A DNA stretch of 41,782 bases from assembly GCA_937873655.1 (NCBI GenBank), contig CALMYQ010000136.1, forward strand, positions 1-41,782. Reading direction: 5' to 3'. Under the pieces are notes generated by a model. The model worked only from the letters and a program-made list of their open reading frames with translations, had not been told where the DNA came from and did not search any database. Shown here in pieces: positions 33,729-41,782 of this stretch; the stretch's first letter is position 1, and each line of letters starts with the position of its first letter. The DNA is from an uncultured Lewinella sp. (GTDB lineage Bacteria > Bacteroidota > Bacteroidia > Chitinophagales > Saprospiraceae). Position numbers and translations under genes: made by a program.

Positions 33729-34561
33729 CAAGCAATTCCCCGCCGATCCTCCAAAGCGACGGACAGGCTATTGCCGGTTCCGTTAATTGCAAAACCTGCA
33801 ATACCCCTTTCGACGGCGCATTTTGTCCGAGCTGCGGCCAGAAAGTATTGCCGGGCCGATTTACCCTGCGCATGCTGTTCAGCCAGCTCATCGGCATGAT
33901 CACCAACATAGAAAGAGGGTTCTGGCATACCTTCTGGATGCTGCTGGTGCGGCCCTGGGTGGTGATAGAGGATTACCTTGCACAACGCACGCGGCCCTAT
34001 TACGATCCTTTCCGCTACCTGTTCATCATGACCGGTATTGCTTCCGTCTTTATCATCGGTCTCGGGCTCTTTGATTACCAGATGGAGAACATGAATGAAC
34101 TGATGCAGCTCAATCAGACGGCACAACAGCAGGCCTTTCAGCAGGACACCATGACTTTCATCCGGAAGTATTTCAACATCATGTCCTTGCTGATCATCCC
34201 GTTCTTTACGCTCGGCGCCAGATTGATCTTTCGGTCCAGACGGTTCAACCTGGCCGAATTCATCATTGTCTTCTCCTTTCTTTACGGCGAATTGCAATTG
34301 ATATCGCTGGTGATCCAGATGGCCGGTTTTTTTGTGTTCCATTTGAAGTACAACTGGATCATCATCAGTTCGATGGGGGTATCCATTGCCTATTACGCCT
34401 ACGCGCTGAAACCCGTATTCGGATACTCCTACCCGGGAACCGTGCTGCGAGCCGTCACCGCCCAGTTGCTGGGGTTTATCTTTTTTATGGTCGCTTCCTT
34501 GATTTTGGGCTTAATCATCGGCCTGGCCATGGTTTTCATGGGGCTTAAGCCGGGGGAATGA
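33725..34561 (+). CDS. DUF3667 membrane protein with N-terminal zinc ribbon, copy 2
   Basis: The product is 278 aa and a paralogue of the gene before it: zinc ribbon C-K-T-C...C-P-S-C-G-Q near 22-39, I-E-R-G-F-W-H-T-F-W, D-P-F-R-Y-L-F and similar membrane helices. The first 20 residues are an extra Ser/Pro/Gln-rich tail. The ATG at 33725 lies inside the previous stop codon (ATGA), so translation is probably coupled and the two proteins may form a complex (inference). Confidence 0.85.
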   Translation: MTSNSPPILQSDGQAIAGSVNCKTCNTPFDGAFCPSCGQKVLPGRFTLRMLFSQLIGMITNIERGFWHTFWMLLVRPWVVIEDYLAQRTRPYYDPFRYLFIMTGIASVFIIGLGLFDYQMENMNELMQLNQTAQQQAFQQDTMTFIRKYFNIMSLLIIPFFTLGARLIFRSRRFNLAEFIIVFSFLYGELQLISLVIQMAGFFVFHLKYNWIIISSMGVSIAYYAYALKPVFGYSYPGTVLRAVTAQLLGFIFFMVASLILGLIIGLAMVFMGLKPGE

Positions 34562-34703
34562 TGGGACCCCGGGGGATTCCGGATGTGCCGGCCCTTAAAG
34601 CGGGTTGTTTCATTCGGCTGAATTCATTTGTATGGGGAGGTAAACCGCATGTGGTTAAAACAATCCGGTCCGCCCCGCCGTTTTACGAGAAATTGAGGTT
34701 GAA

Positions 34704-35285
34704 ATGCACGACATTGAACCGCATTACCACTGGCGCGACGAGTATGTCGCCTCAGAAGACAAACAGTCCCCGTTTTACCGGAGAAAATACGATGAGTTCC
34801 GGTTCAAAAACAGGGTTTATAATTACTTTATCCACCCGCAATGGGACGAATTCGGTTCCTCAACCCTGTACCTGAAGGTCCTTTTCGCGGATTATGACGA
34901 AGGTTTCGCCATCATCGAACTGATCGGAGAATGGAACGACTGCCTGCACAACGACATCAAATTCCTGAAAAGGGAAGTGATCGACCCCATGGTGGAAAAG
35001 GGCATTTACAAATACATCCTCATTTGTGAAAATGTCCTGAACTTTCACGGCTCGGACGATAGTTACTATGAGGAATGGTACGAGGATGTCGCCGAAAATG
35101 ACGGCTGGATCAGCTTTCTGAACACCCTGAAGCACGTAGAAGAGGAAATGCGCGATTCCAGGCTCAGGCCATACGTCCACTTCGGCGAATTGTACAACGA
35201 CCTGAACTGGCGTCCCCACAAGCCCCAAACGGTTTTTGAGGTCATCGAAGGGTTGACGCAGAAGAAGGTGCGGCGGCTATATTAA
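34704..35285 (+). CDS. Conserved-looking cytosolic protein of unknown function
   Basis: The product is 193 aa, acidic and aromatic-rich, with no signal or membrane segment. Notable blocks are H-Y-H-W-R-D-E-Y, Y-F-I-H-P-Q-W-D-E-F, L-I-C-E-N-V-L-N-F-H-G-S-D-D-S-Y-Y-E-E-W and L-N-W-R-P-H-K-P-Q-T. I do not recognise the fold. It lies 142 bases after the DUF3667 pair on the same strand; the gap has no better start. It is followed by a heptamer array. Confidence 0.75.
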   Translation: MHDIEPHYHWRDEYVASEDKQSPFYRRKYDEFRFKNRVYNYFIHPQWDEFGSSTLYLKVLFADYDEGFAIIELIGEWNDCLHNDIKFLKREVIDPMVEKGIYKYILICENVLNFHGSDDSYYEEWYEDVAENDGWISFLNTLKHVEEEMRDSRLRPYVHFGELYNDLNWRPHKPQTVFEVIEGLTQKKVRRLY

Positions 35286-35333
35286 GCCAGTCGTAAGTCT
35301 TAAGCGGTAAGTCGTAAGCCCCGGTCAAGGTCA

Positions 35334-35431
35334 CTTACAACTTACAACTTACAACTTACAACTTACAACTTACAACTTACAACTTACGACTTACAACTTA
35401 CAACTTACAACTTACAACTTACAACTTACGA
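35334..35431. repeat. Array of 14 heptamers, CTTACAA/CTTACGA
   Basis: Fourteen units in perfect 7-base register: twelve CTTACAA and two CTTACGA. Inverted copies of the unit (GTCGTAAG and similar) lie just upstream at 35290-35319. There is no gene in the gap 35286-35496. No spacers are present, so it is not a CRISPR. Confidence 0.92.
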
Positions 35432-35496
35432 CTTAAACCTAACCAACACTCAAATAAATTCACAAACAGTCCGAAGGACAGCGAATATTGCGCGCT

Positions 35497-36459
35497 ATGC
35501 CGCTTATCGAAAACAGCACATACAAGCCGCCGAGGATTTTTCGGAACGCTCACCTCAACACCATTTACCCCGCCTTGTTCCGGAAGGTTGAGGGCGTGGA
35601 TTATGAGCGGGAGCGACTGGCTACCCCCGACGGCGACTTTATCGACCTGGACTGGTCCAGGGCCGGCTGCGACAAAGTGCTGATCGCGCTTCACGGCCTG
35701 GAAGGCGGAGCGACCCGGCCCTATATCCGGGGCATCATCCGCCGGTTTAACCGGGCCGGCTGGGATGGGGTCGGCATGAACTTCAGGAGCTGCAGCGGCG
35801 AACCCAACCGCAAACCGTACTCCTACCATATGGGGGCCACCTCCGATCTGGAATGGGTGGTCCGGCATGTGTTGGCTTCAGGCGGTTACCGGGCCGTAGC
35901 GCTCGCGGGGTTCAGCCTGGGCGGCAATGTCGTCCTTCGGTACCTCGGAGAAAGGCCCGACGAAACCCCGGATGAAATAAAGGCGGCAGTGGCCTTTTCC
36001 GTGCCCTGCCATATTTCCAGCGCCAATCAGGAAATCGAAAAATGGTTCAACTACCCTTATCTCAACCGGTTCATGAAGTCCCTGAACCAGAAAATGGAGA
36101 TCAAAGCCCGCCAGTTCCCGGAAGTCGTCCGGGCCGAGGGCAAAAAGCCATCCGATTTTCAGAGTTTTGACAACCGCTACACCGCACCCCTTCACGGTTT
36201 CAAGAATGCGGAGGACTACTGGACCAGGTGCAGTTCGCTGCCTATCCTGCCGGCTATCCGAATTCCCACCTTGCTGGTGAATGCCATGGACGACACTTTC
36301 CTGTCCGCAAAGTGTTATCCTTATGCGCTGGCGGAAAAACAACCGAACCTGTACCTGGAAACGCCTCAATGGGGCGGGCATACGGGCTTTGTGTCCAATA
36401 TGCCAGACGGGGTCTATTGGTCGGAAGAACGAGCGCTCCAATTTGTGGAAAGTCGTTAA
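35497..36459 (+). CDS. YheT-type alpha/beta-hydrolase
   Basis: The product is 320 aa from the ATG at 35497 (a TTG lies three codons earlier). The N-terminal motif H-L-N-T-I-Y-P-A-L-F-R is typical of the YheT/ABHD1-3 group. The catalytic triad is visible: Ser140 in G-F-S-L-G-G-N, Asp265 or 266 in N-A-M-D-D-T-F, and His295 in G-G-H-T-G-F. It should be a cytosolic esterase or lipase-like enzyme; the substrate is unknown. It precedes tamB by 86 bases, but tamB has its own promoter. Confidence 0.92.
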   Translation: MPLIENSTYKPPRIFRNAHLNTIYPALFRKVEGVDYERERLATPDGDFIDLDWSRAGCDKVLIALHGLEGGATRPYIRGIIRRFNRAGWDGVGMNFRSCSGEPNRKPYSYHMGATSDLEWVVRHVLASGGYRAVALAGFSLGGNVVLRYLGERPDETPDEIKAAVAFSVPCHISSANQEIEKWFNYPYLNRFMKSLNQKMEIKARQFPEVVRAEGKKPSDFQSFDNRYTAPLHGFKNAEDYWTRCSSLPILPAIRIPTLLVNAMDDTFLSAKCYPYALAEKQPNLYLETPQWGGHTGFVSNMPDGVYWSEERALQFVESR

Positions 36460-36504
36460 ACCCAGGTTAAACCTGGCCGTTTAATCACTAACCGGGTAGA
36501 ATTT

Positions 36505-36533
36505 TTGTTATATAACGGCGTATTCTACCTTTG
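36505..36533 (+). promoter_or_regulatory. Bacteroidota-type promoter of tamB
   Basis: TTG at 36505-36507 and TACCTTTG at 36526-36533 are separated by 18 bases. The -7 element ends only 12 bases before the tamB ATG, so the leader would be a few bases long and no Shine-Dalgarno is needed. Confidence 0.5.
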
Positions 36534-36545
36534 TAACTGAATCGG

Positions 36546-39500
36546 ATGGAAGAAACCGCCGACAAGAAAGATCCGGTACCAGCGGCTGAGCCTTCCGCGC
36601 CGAAGCGGAAGTGGGGCCAGGTGATCTGGACATGGACCAAGCGGGTCTGTGCCGGGGTGGGCGCGCTTTTTTTGTTGGTCTTCATCCTGTTCCAATTCCC
36701 GGCAGTGCAAAACTGGGCGGCCCGAAAAGCCGCAGCCGCCATCAGCGAGAAACTCGGCGCATCCGTCCGGGCTGACTATCTGTATATCGCCTTTCTCGAC
36801 GACCTCATCCTGGAAGGGCTTTATGTTGAAGACCTCAACTGCGATACGTTGTTGTATTCAGGCGAACTGACGGCCAATATCAACCTCAACCCCGTTGTCT
36901 GGTTCAAACGCGGGCTGGAAATCGAAGCGCTGGGCTTGAAGGACGCCGTTCTGCACCTTCGGCGGTATCCCAACGAGGACCAGACCAATCTGGATTATGT
37001 ACTCGACCGGCTTTTTCCTAAAGATACCACGGCAACAGTCCGTAAAAAAGGCGGCTTCAACCTGAATCTCCGGCAGCTGGAACTGGAAAATATCCGCTTC
37101 GAAAAAGAGGACCGGGCCAGGGGCAACGGCCTTTCCATATTCCTGAAACAGGGTTCTGTCGCTATCAACAGCATGAACCTGCCCGATCAGGTGTTGGATG
37201 TGGAATCGGTGGAGCTGTCGGGCCCAAGCATCAACGTGTCCGGCTGGATCGGCACCCTGCCCGATCTGGAGGAGCCGGAAGAACCCGAAACGCTGTCGGA
37301 TTCTACGGGATTAACGGCTTATATCCGCCACTTTACGCTGGATGACGGGCATTTTTCCCTGCACAATTACGCCCGGGAACCGATCAAGCTTTCACCGGCC
37401 GATGAGCTGGATTACCGGCATATGGATGTGGGGAATATCAATATCGACATTGACAGTTTCTCTTATTCAAAGGAAATATTCCGGGGCCGCGTCAACGGCA
37501 TCTCCCTGACCGAATCCAGCGGTTTTGTGCTCAACGAGTTGTCGGCTCAAAGGGCGCTGGTCTCCGCCGACAGCGTGATGCTCGCCGATATGAAGATCAT
37601 CACGCCGTACAGCCAGATCGGGGACACCTTATACTTCCGCTATCCCGGCAAAGGTTACCAGGCTTTCGAGAACTTTGAGGACGATGTCAGGATGGATGGG
37701 CGCATGTACGACGCCTCGGTGGCGGTCCGGGACATTATGACGTTCGCCCCCGGATTAAAGACCAATACCTTCTTTCAGAATAACAAGGACGAGGTTGTCA
37801 AAATTGACGGCAGGGTAAGCGGACAGGTCAACAACCTCAGGGGCAACGACCTCCAGATCGTCCTTTCGGACGGCACCCTCATCAAAGGCAGTTTCGGTTC
37901 CCGCGACCTGGCTGTTTCCCAGAGCCAGTCGCTCAACCTCGGCCTCGAACGCCTGGTGACCCGGATGAAAACCCTGCGCCAGCTGATCCCCAATTTCAAT
38001 CCGCCCGAAAACTTCGACCGGCTGGGGCGGCTCGACTTCAGCGGCCGTTTCGACGGCTTCTTTACCAGCTTCGTTGCTTTCGGCGACCTCAAAACCGATA
38101 TCGGCCGCGCGAAAATGGACATGCAGATGGTGCTCCACGACAACCGGGAAAAAACCGAATATTCCGGTAACCTGTCGCTGTCCGGTTTTGATTTGGGCGC
38201 CTGGACCGGGAACCCGGATTTCGGCATCGTCAATTTCACTTCCAAGGTCAACAACGGGGTCGGGCTGACCCCCGAGTCCGCCAGCGCCGACCTCTCCGCC
38301 AGCATCAACAGCTTTGCCTTCAAGGATTACAACTATCAAAGCGCCACCATTTCCGGGAAACTCAGTAAAAACGCCTTTAACGGGGATTTCCTCATCAAGG
38401 ACGACAATATCGATTTCGCCTTCAACGGTAAGATCAATTATTCGGATTCTATTCCTGTATTCGACTTCAAGGCCGATGTGAACAAGCTGGACCTGCTCAA
38501 GCTCAACCTTTCGAAGAGCGATATCATCTTGTCCGGCAAACTGGACCTGAACCTCCGGTCGCGGAATAACACGGTTGAAGGCCGGGGGAATGCAACGGGC
38601 ATTACCCTGACCCACAACGGCGTCGATGATTACCATATCGCCTATATCACAGCTGAAGACTCGCTCATGCCCCGGAACACTCACCGGTTCTCACTGCGGT
38701 CGGATATGGGGGAAGCCTACGTGGAAGGGCAGTTCGACCTGACCCGGATTCCCAATGCCTTTGCCAATATCCTGGCGGTCAATTACCCGGAATACGCCGA
38801 ACGGTTCGGCATCAAACCCGGAACGCCGGAAGATGCTGCCCGGCATTTTACCTTCGAGGCCAATGTATTGGATTCCAAGGGATTGAACTGGATTGTGGAC
38901 CCAAAATTGGGCAAGCTGGACGGCCTTGAGGTGAAAGGCTATTACTACGGAGATACGGGAAGCGCCCTGGTGGACCTGGACCTGCCCAAGTTCAGGTTCG
39001 GCAATGTGGCGCTGGCAGACCTGGCCGCCAGGGTGGGCATTGACGATGGCGATGCTAATTTCTACCTGGTGGTCGACTCTACGCTGGTCAATAACAATTA
39101 CCTGCTTTCTACCATCAACCTGGACGCCCTGGTGCAGCGCGATACAATAGAGTTCGGCCTGTCCCAGCGGAGAAAAACGGAGAACAATACCCCGGTGGAC
39201 AACCTGCAGTTCGACGGATTTTTCTATCTGAAAGACAGCCTCAACTACGAGGTGCGGTTCAAGCAATCCGAACTCAAATTGCTGAACGAACCCTGGTATA
39301 TCGACGCGAACAACTACGTTTCCTTCGGCAAAGACTATTTCGATACCCGCAATTTCAAGCTGGAAAGCGGCGGGCGCGAGATCCGGTTGTCCAAACAAGG
39401 CAGCCGCGGCGCTTTGCTGGACCTGAGGAACTTCGACTTCGAGGTCATCAACGACATCTGGGAATACGAACCCCTGAATTTCGACGGCCGGTTCAATACC

Positions 39501-41426
39501 CTGGTCACGATCGAAAATGTCTTCGATCTGCAAGGGATCGAGGCCAGGCTGAGGTCAGATACCTTTCTCATCAATCAGGAGGATTTCGGGGTATTGGAGC
39601 TATCCGCCGACGTACCCGACCTGAAGAGCAAGGTAGAATATTACCTGGCGATCACCAAGGATACCATGCAGCTGACGGCGAAAGGCGTGTACAATATTGA
39701 CGACCTGCGGCAACCGACCGAAAAAGAAAAGTTTTTGCCGTCGGACCTGAAGAAGAACTACTTCAACCTGACGGTGGATGTATCCAGTTATCCGCTGGAT
39801 ATTGCGCGGTTCTGGACCGGGGATGCCATTACGGATATCCAGGGGCTGTTCAATGCGGATCTCAACTTCTCGGGGCAGTTCTCCCGGCCCGACGTCACCG
39901 GCAAAATATTGCCCCGCAACGGCGCTTTCACCGTTGACTACCTCAAGACCCGGTATTCCTTCAAGAACGGCGTCATCCTGGCCAATAACTTCATGTTTGA
40001 CGCCACCGGAACCATCCTCCGCGACCGGTACGGCCATTCGGCGGTCCTCTACGGCGGGTTTTCCCACAACCATTTGCAGGACCTCGGCGTATCCGCCCGG
40101 TTGCGCACCTCCCGTTTTCTGGGGCTGGACACCAAAAAGGGCGACAACGAACTTTTTTACGGCCATGCGCTGGGCAGCGGCTTCATTACCTTCAGCGGCC
40201 CGTTCGACCTGATGGATATTTATGTGAATGCCACCGTCGGAGACAGCACCCAGCTCGTCATCCCGGTCAGCAACCGGAGTTCGGACTCCAAGCGCAATTT
40301 CCGTTTCCTCAAAAAAGAAGAAAAGAAAAGCGACAACAATACCCGCGAAAAGATCACCGGCATCAGCCTGGAAATGGAGCTGACCGTCCTGGAAGAAGCC
40401 CAGATGCAGATCGTATTCAACGAACAGACCGGGGATGTCATCAAAGGCTCAGGCCGGGGCGATATCCGGATCATTACCCCTAGGGGAGCCGACTTTCAGA
40501 TGTACGGCGACTATACCATCGAGGAAGGTAACTACCTCTTCACCCTCTACAATGTGGTGAACAAGGATTTCCGGATAAAACGCGGCGGGCAGATCCGCTG
40601 GAGCGGCGATCCGTTCGGGGCCCAGATCCAGTTGGAAGCCGAATACAAAGACTTGCGCACCTCCCTGGCGGGCTTCATACAGGAATACCTGCTCAGCGCC
40701 GGAGAGGATGTCCGGCAACAGGCGAGCAAACAGACGGAAGTGGCGCTTACCCTCCGGTTGCAGGGCGATCTGCTCAAACCCATTATCACCTTCGACCTGG
40801 GTTTCCCCGATCTGCGCGGCCAGTTGCAGACCTACGCCGAAAACAAACTCCGACTCCTCAAACAGGACCCCAATGAAATGAACCGGCAGGTGTTCGGCCT
40901 GATCGTGGTAGGCCAATTCCTGCCCTCCGACCTTTCCTTCCGCGGAGAGGATATTTTCTACAATACGGTCAGCGAATTCCTGTCCAACCAGTTATCCCTG
41001 TTGTTGACCCAATTGTTCCAGGATGTGATCGGCGAGGGCAAGGTCCTGTCCGGTACCGACCTGGACATTGTGTACAGCTACAACCGGAACATCAACCTCG
41101 GCGATCAGAACCTGTCGACCGGAAATGAATTCGAGGTCAGCATCACCCAGAATCTGTTCAACGACCGCCTCACCGTACAGGTCGGGGGCAACGTCGTCAA
41201 CAATACCCTGGCCAGCGGGGCCTTCCTGGGCAATGACCTGGTGCTGGAATACGCCCTCAACGAACCCCGCACCCTGAAAGTCCGCATCTACCAGCGCCTG
41301 CAACCCGATATCGCCGGCGGCCGGCGGCTCCAGATCGGGGCGGGCCTCAGCTACCGGAAAGAGTTCAATAATTTCAAAGAATTTTTTGAGGATATGCGGA
41401 AGAGTGTTAAGAACAGTGGTCAGTGA
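36546..41426 (+). CDS. tamB: TamB-type translocation and assembly module protein
   Basis: The product is 1626 aa, within the size range of Bacteroidota TamB. A charged N-terminus is followed by one membrane helix (about 34-54), anchoring it in the inner membrane. An AsmA-like start (A-V-Q-N-W-A-A-R-K-A-A-A-A-I-S-E-K-L) and a very long beta-rich body follow, and the C-terminal DUF490/TamB domain is at about 1230-1626. Such proteins bridge the periplasm and move lipids or assist outer-membrane protein assembly. The partner BamA-like tamA is not in view. The last three residues (S-G-Q) and the stop codon come from a heptamer array that begins at 41414. Confidence 0.93.
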   Translation: MEETADKKDPVPAAEPSAPKRKWGQVIWTWTKRVCAGVGALFLLVFILFQFPAVQNWAARKAAAAISEKLGASVRADYLYIAFLDDLILEGLYVEDLNCDTLLYSGELTANINLNPVVWFKRGLEIEALGLKDAVLHLRRYPNEDQTNLDYVLDRLFPKDTTATVRKKGGFNLNLRQLELENIRFEKEDRARGNGLSIFLKQGSVAINSMNLPDQVLDVESVELSGPSINVSGWIGTLPDLEEPEEPETLSDSTGLTAYIRHFTLDDGHFSLHNYAREPIKLSPADELDYRHMDVGNINIDIDSFSYSKEIFRGRVNGISLTESSGFVLNELSAQRALVSADSVMLADMKIITPYSQIGDTLYFRYPGKGYQAFENFEDDVRMDGRMYDASVAVRDIMTFAPGLKTNTFFQNNKDEVVKIDGRVSGQVNNLRGNDLQIVLSDGTLIKGSFGSRDLAVSQSQSLNLGLERLVTRMKTLRQLIPNFNPPENFDRLGRLDFSGRFDGFFTSFVAFGDLKTDIGRAKMDMQMVLHDNREKTEYSGNLSLSGFDLGAWTGNPDFGIVNFTSKVNNGVGLTPESASADLSASINSFAFKDYNYQSATISGKLSKNAFNGDFLIKDDNIDFAFNGKINYSDSIPVFDFKADVNKLDLLKLNLSKSDIILSGKLDLNLRSRNNTVEGRGNATGITLTHNGVDDYHIAYITAEDSLMPRNTHRFSLRSDMGEAYVEGQFDLTRIPNAFANILAVNYPEYAERFGIKPGTPEDAARHFTFEANVLDSKGLNWIVDPKLGKLDGLEVKGYYYGDTGSALVDLDLPKFRFGNVALADLAARVGIDDGDANFYLVVDSTLVNNNYLLSTINLDALVQRDTIEFGLSQRRKTENNTPVDNLQFDGFFYLKDSLNYEVRFKQSELKLLNEPWYIDANNYVSFGKDYFDTRNFKLESGGREIRLSKQGSRGALLDLRNFDFEVINDIWEYEPLNFDGRFNTLVTIENVFDLQGIEARLRSDTFLINQEDFGVLELSADVPDLKSKVEYYLAITKDTMQLTAKGVYNIDDLRQPTEKEKFLPSDLKKNYFNLTVDVSSYPLDIARFWTGDAITDIQGLFNADLNFSGQFSRPDVTGKILPRNGAFTVDYLKTRYSFKNGVILANNFMFDATGTILRDRYGHSAVLYGGFSHNHLQDLGVSARLRTSRFLGLDTKKGDNELFYGHALGSGFITFSGPFDLMDIYVNATVGDSTQLVIPVSNRSSDSKRNFRFLKKEEKKSDNNTREKITGISLEMELTVLEEAQMQIVFNEQTGDVIKGSGRGDIRIITPRGADFQMYGDYTIEEGNYLFTLYNVVNKDFRIKRGGQIRWSGDPFGAQIQLEAEYKDLRTSLAGFIQEYLLSAGEDVRQQASKQTEVALTLRLQGDLLKPIITFDLGFPDLRGQLQTYAENKLRLLKQDPNEMNRQVFGLIVVGQFLPSDLSFRGEDIFYNTVSEFLSNQLSLLLTQLFQDVIGEGKVLSGTDLDIVYSYNRNINLGDQNLSTGNEFEVSITQNLFNDRLTVQVGGNVVNNTLASGAFLGNDLVLEYALNEPRTLKVRIYQRLQPDIAGGRRLQIGAGLSYRKEFNNFKEFFEDMRKSVKNSGQ

Positions 41427-41532
41427 ACTGTGGTCAGTGGTCAGTGGTCAGTTGTCAGTGGTCAGTTGTCAGTTGTCAGTGGTCAGTGGTCAGTGGTCAG
41501 TGGTCAGTGGTCAGTGGTCAGTGGTCAGTGGT
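41414..41532. repeat. Array of 17 heptamers, mostly CAGTGGT
   Basis: Seventeen units in 7-base register, with CAGTTGT and a few degenerate units near the start. The second unit (CAGTGAA) supplies the tamB stop codon. After the array, 41540-41580 holds scattered CTTACGAC-like units resembling the array at 35334. Confidence 0.92.
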
Positions 41533-41660
41533 CAGGTGACCGGTAAAAGTGACACTTACGACTTATGACTGACCGACTTACGACTACCTTAAGCAACAAT
41601 CTCACCCGATCCGGCGTCTTAATTAGATAATCCGTTAACCCGGTCCCGCCTTCAAGTTCC

Positions 41661-41758
41661 GGCGGGCGGAGCAACCATAAACCCGCCCACGCCGCTGAGG
41701 CTATAGCGGGCGGGGCAACAACAAACCCGCCCACGCCGAGGCTATGGCGGGGGGGGGA
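41661..41758. repeat. Two tandem REP-like imperfect palindromes
   Basis: A unit of about 45 bp is repeated (GCGGGCGG.GCAAC then AAACCCGCCCACGCCG; copies begin near 41662 and 41706). Each CCCGCCCACGCC can pair with the following GGCTATAGCGGGCGGG or its variant. The remaining bases of 41533-41782 show no gene I can support. Confidence 0.6.
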
Positions 41759-41782
41759 GACACAAAAAAAACCACCACATTC

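Noticed and set aside
34558..34875. ORF starting in an ATGA overlap after the second DUF3667 gene
   Set aside because: It overlaps the better 193-aa gene in another frame and its sequence is a typical out-of-frame shadow.
35334..35431. CRISPR-like repeat array
   Set aside because: Units are 7 bases, directly joined, with no spacers and no cas genes nearby; the same holds for 41414-41532.
41525..41734. 69-aa minus-strand ORF at the window end
   Set aside because: It is made of repeat DNA and REP-like palindromes.

Overview
The window looks like a chromosomal piece of a Bacteroidota genome, probably near the Saprospiria; this is inferred from gene content, not from a marker gene. The evidence is a TonB-dependent receptor with an STN domain followed by a DUF4249 lipoprotein and an MG2-domain protein, a BatE-like protein, a very large Bacteroidota-type TamB, tandem DUF3667 proteins, many lipoproteins, and promoters that fit TTG-N18..20-TAnnTTTG.

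Region 1 (1-10745) is clearly AT-rich (16 of 60 bases are G/C at 3301-3360, against 40 of 60 at 13141-13200) and is probably acquired. It holds a small cysteine-rich peptide gene cut close by the window edge, a 6-bladed beta-propeller lipoprotein, a lipoprotein membrane-fusion protein, two different RND permeases in a row, and a convergent signal peptidase I with a large insert. No outer-membrane TolC-type gene is seen. I read this as a possible secretion or maturation locus for the Cys-rich peptide. This is the best candidate for an undescribed system, but its function is inference.

Region 2 (10746-12336) is one IS3-family insertion sequence with imperfect inverted ends and a 4-bp target duplication. 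Its orfB is broken by a stop codon and by a frameshift next to a small REP-like palindrome. The IS lies at the sharp boundary between the AT-rich and GC-rich DNA, a few dozen bases upstream of the signal peptidase gene.

Region 3 (12341-20763) is GC-rich core genome: rbfA and recG diverge from a shared promoter region, followed by the receptor / DUF4249 / MG2 trio. Region 4 (20764-24492) is of intermediate composition. It encodes four minus-strand exported proteins, among them a small secreted protein with eight cysteines. It is bounded by a perfect 17-bp inverted repeat on one side and a 10-bp tandem repeat on the other.

Region 5 (24493-41782) holds a mini-HTH protein, an AddB-like nuclease without a helicase partner in view, small exported proteins, a Ppx/GppA phosphatase, a minus-strand run (NadR-like kinase, msrA, batE-like, pectate lyase), two overlapping DUF3667 genes, an unknown cytosolic protein, a YheT-type hydrolase and tamB. 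Its gene gaps carry heptamer arrays and REP-like palindromes. No tRNA, rRNA or CRISPR array was recognised.
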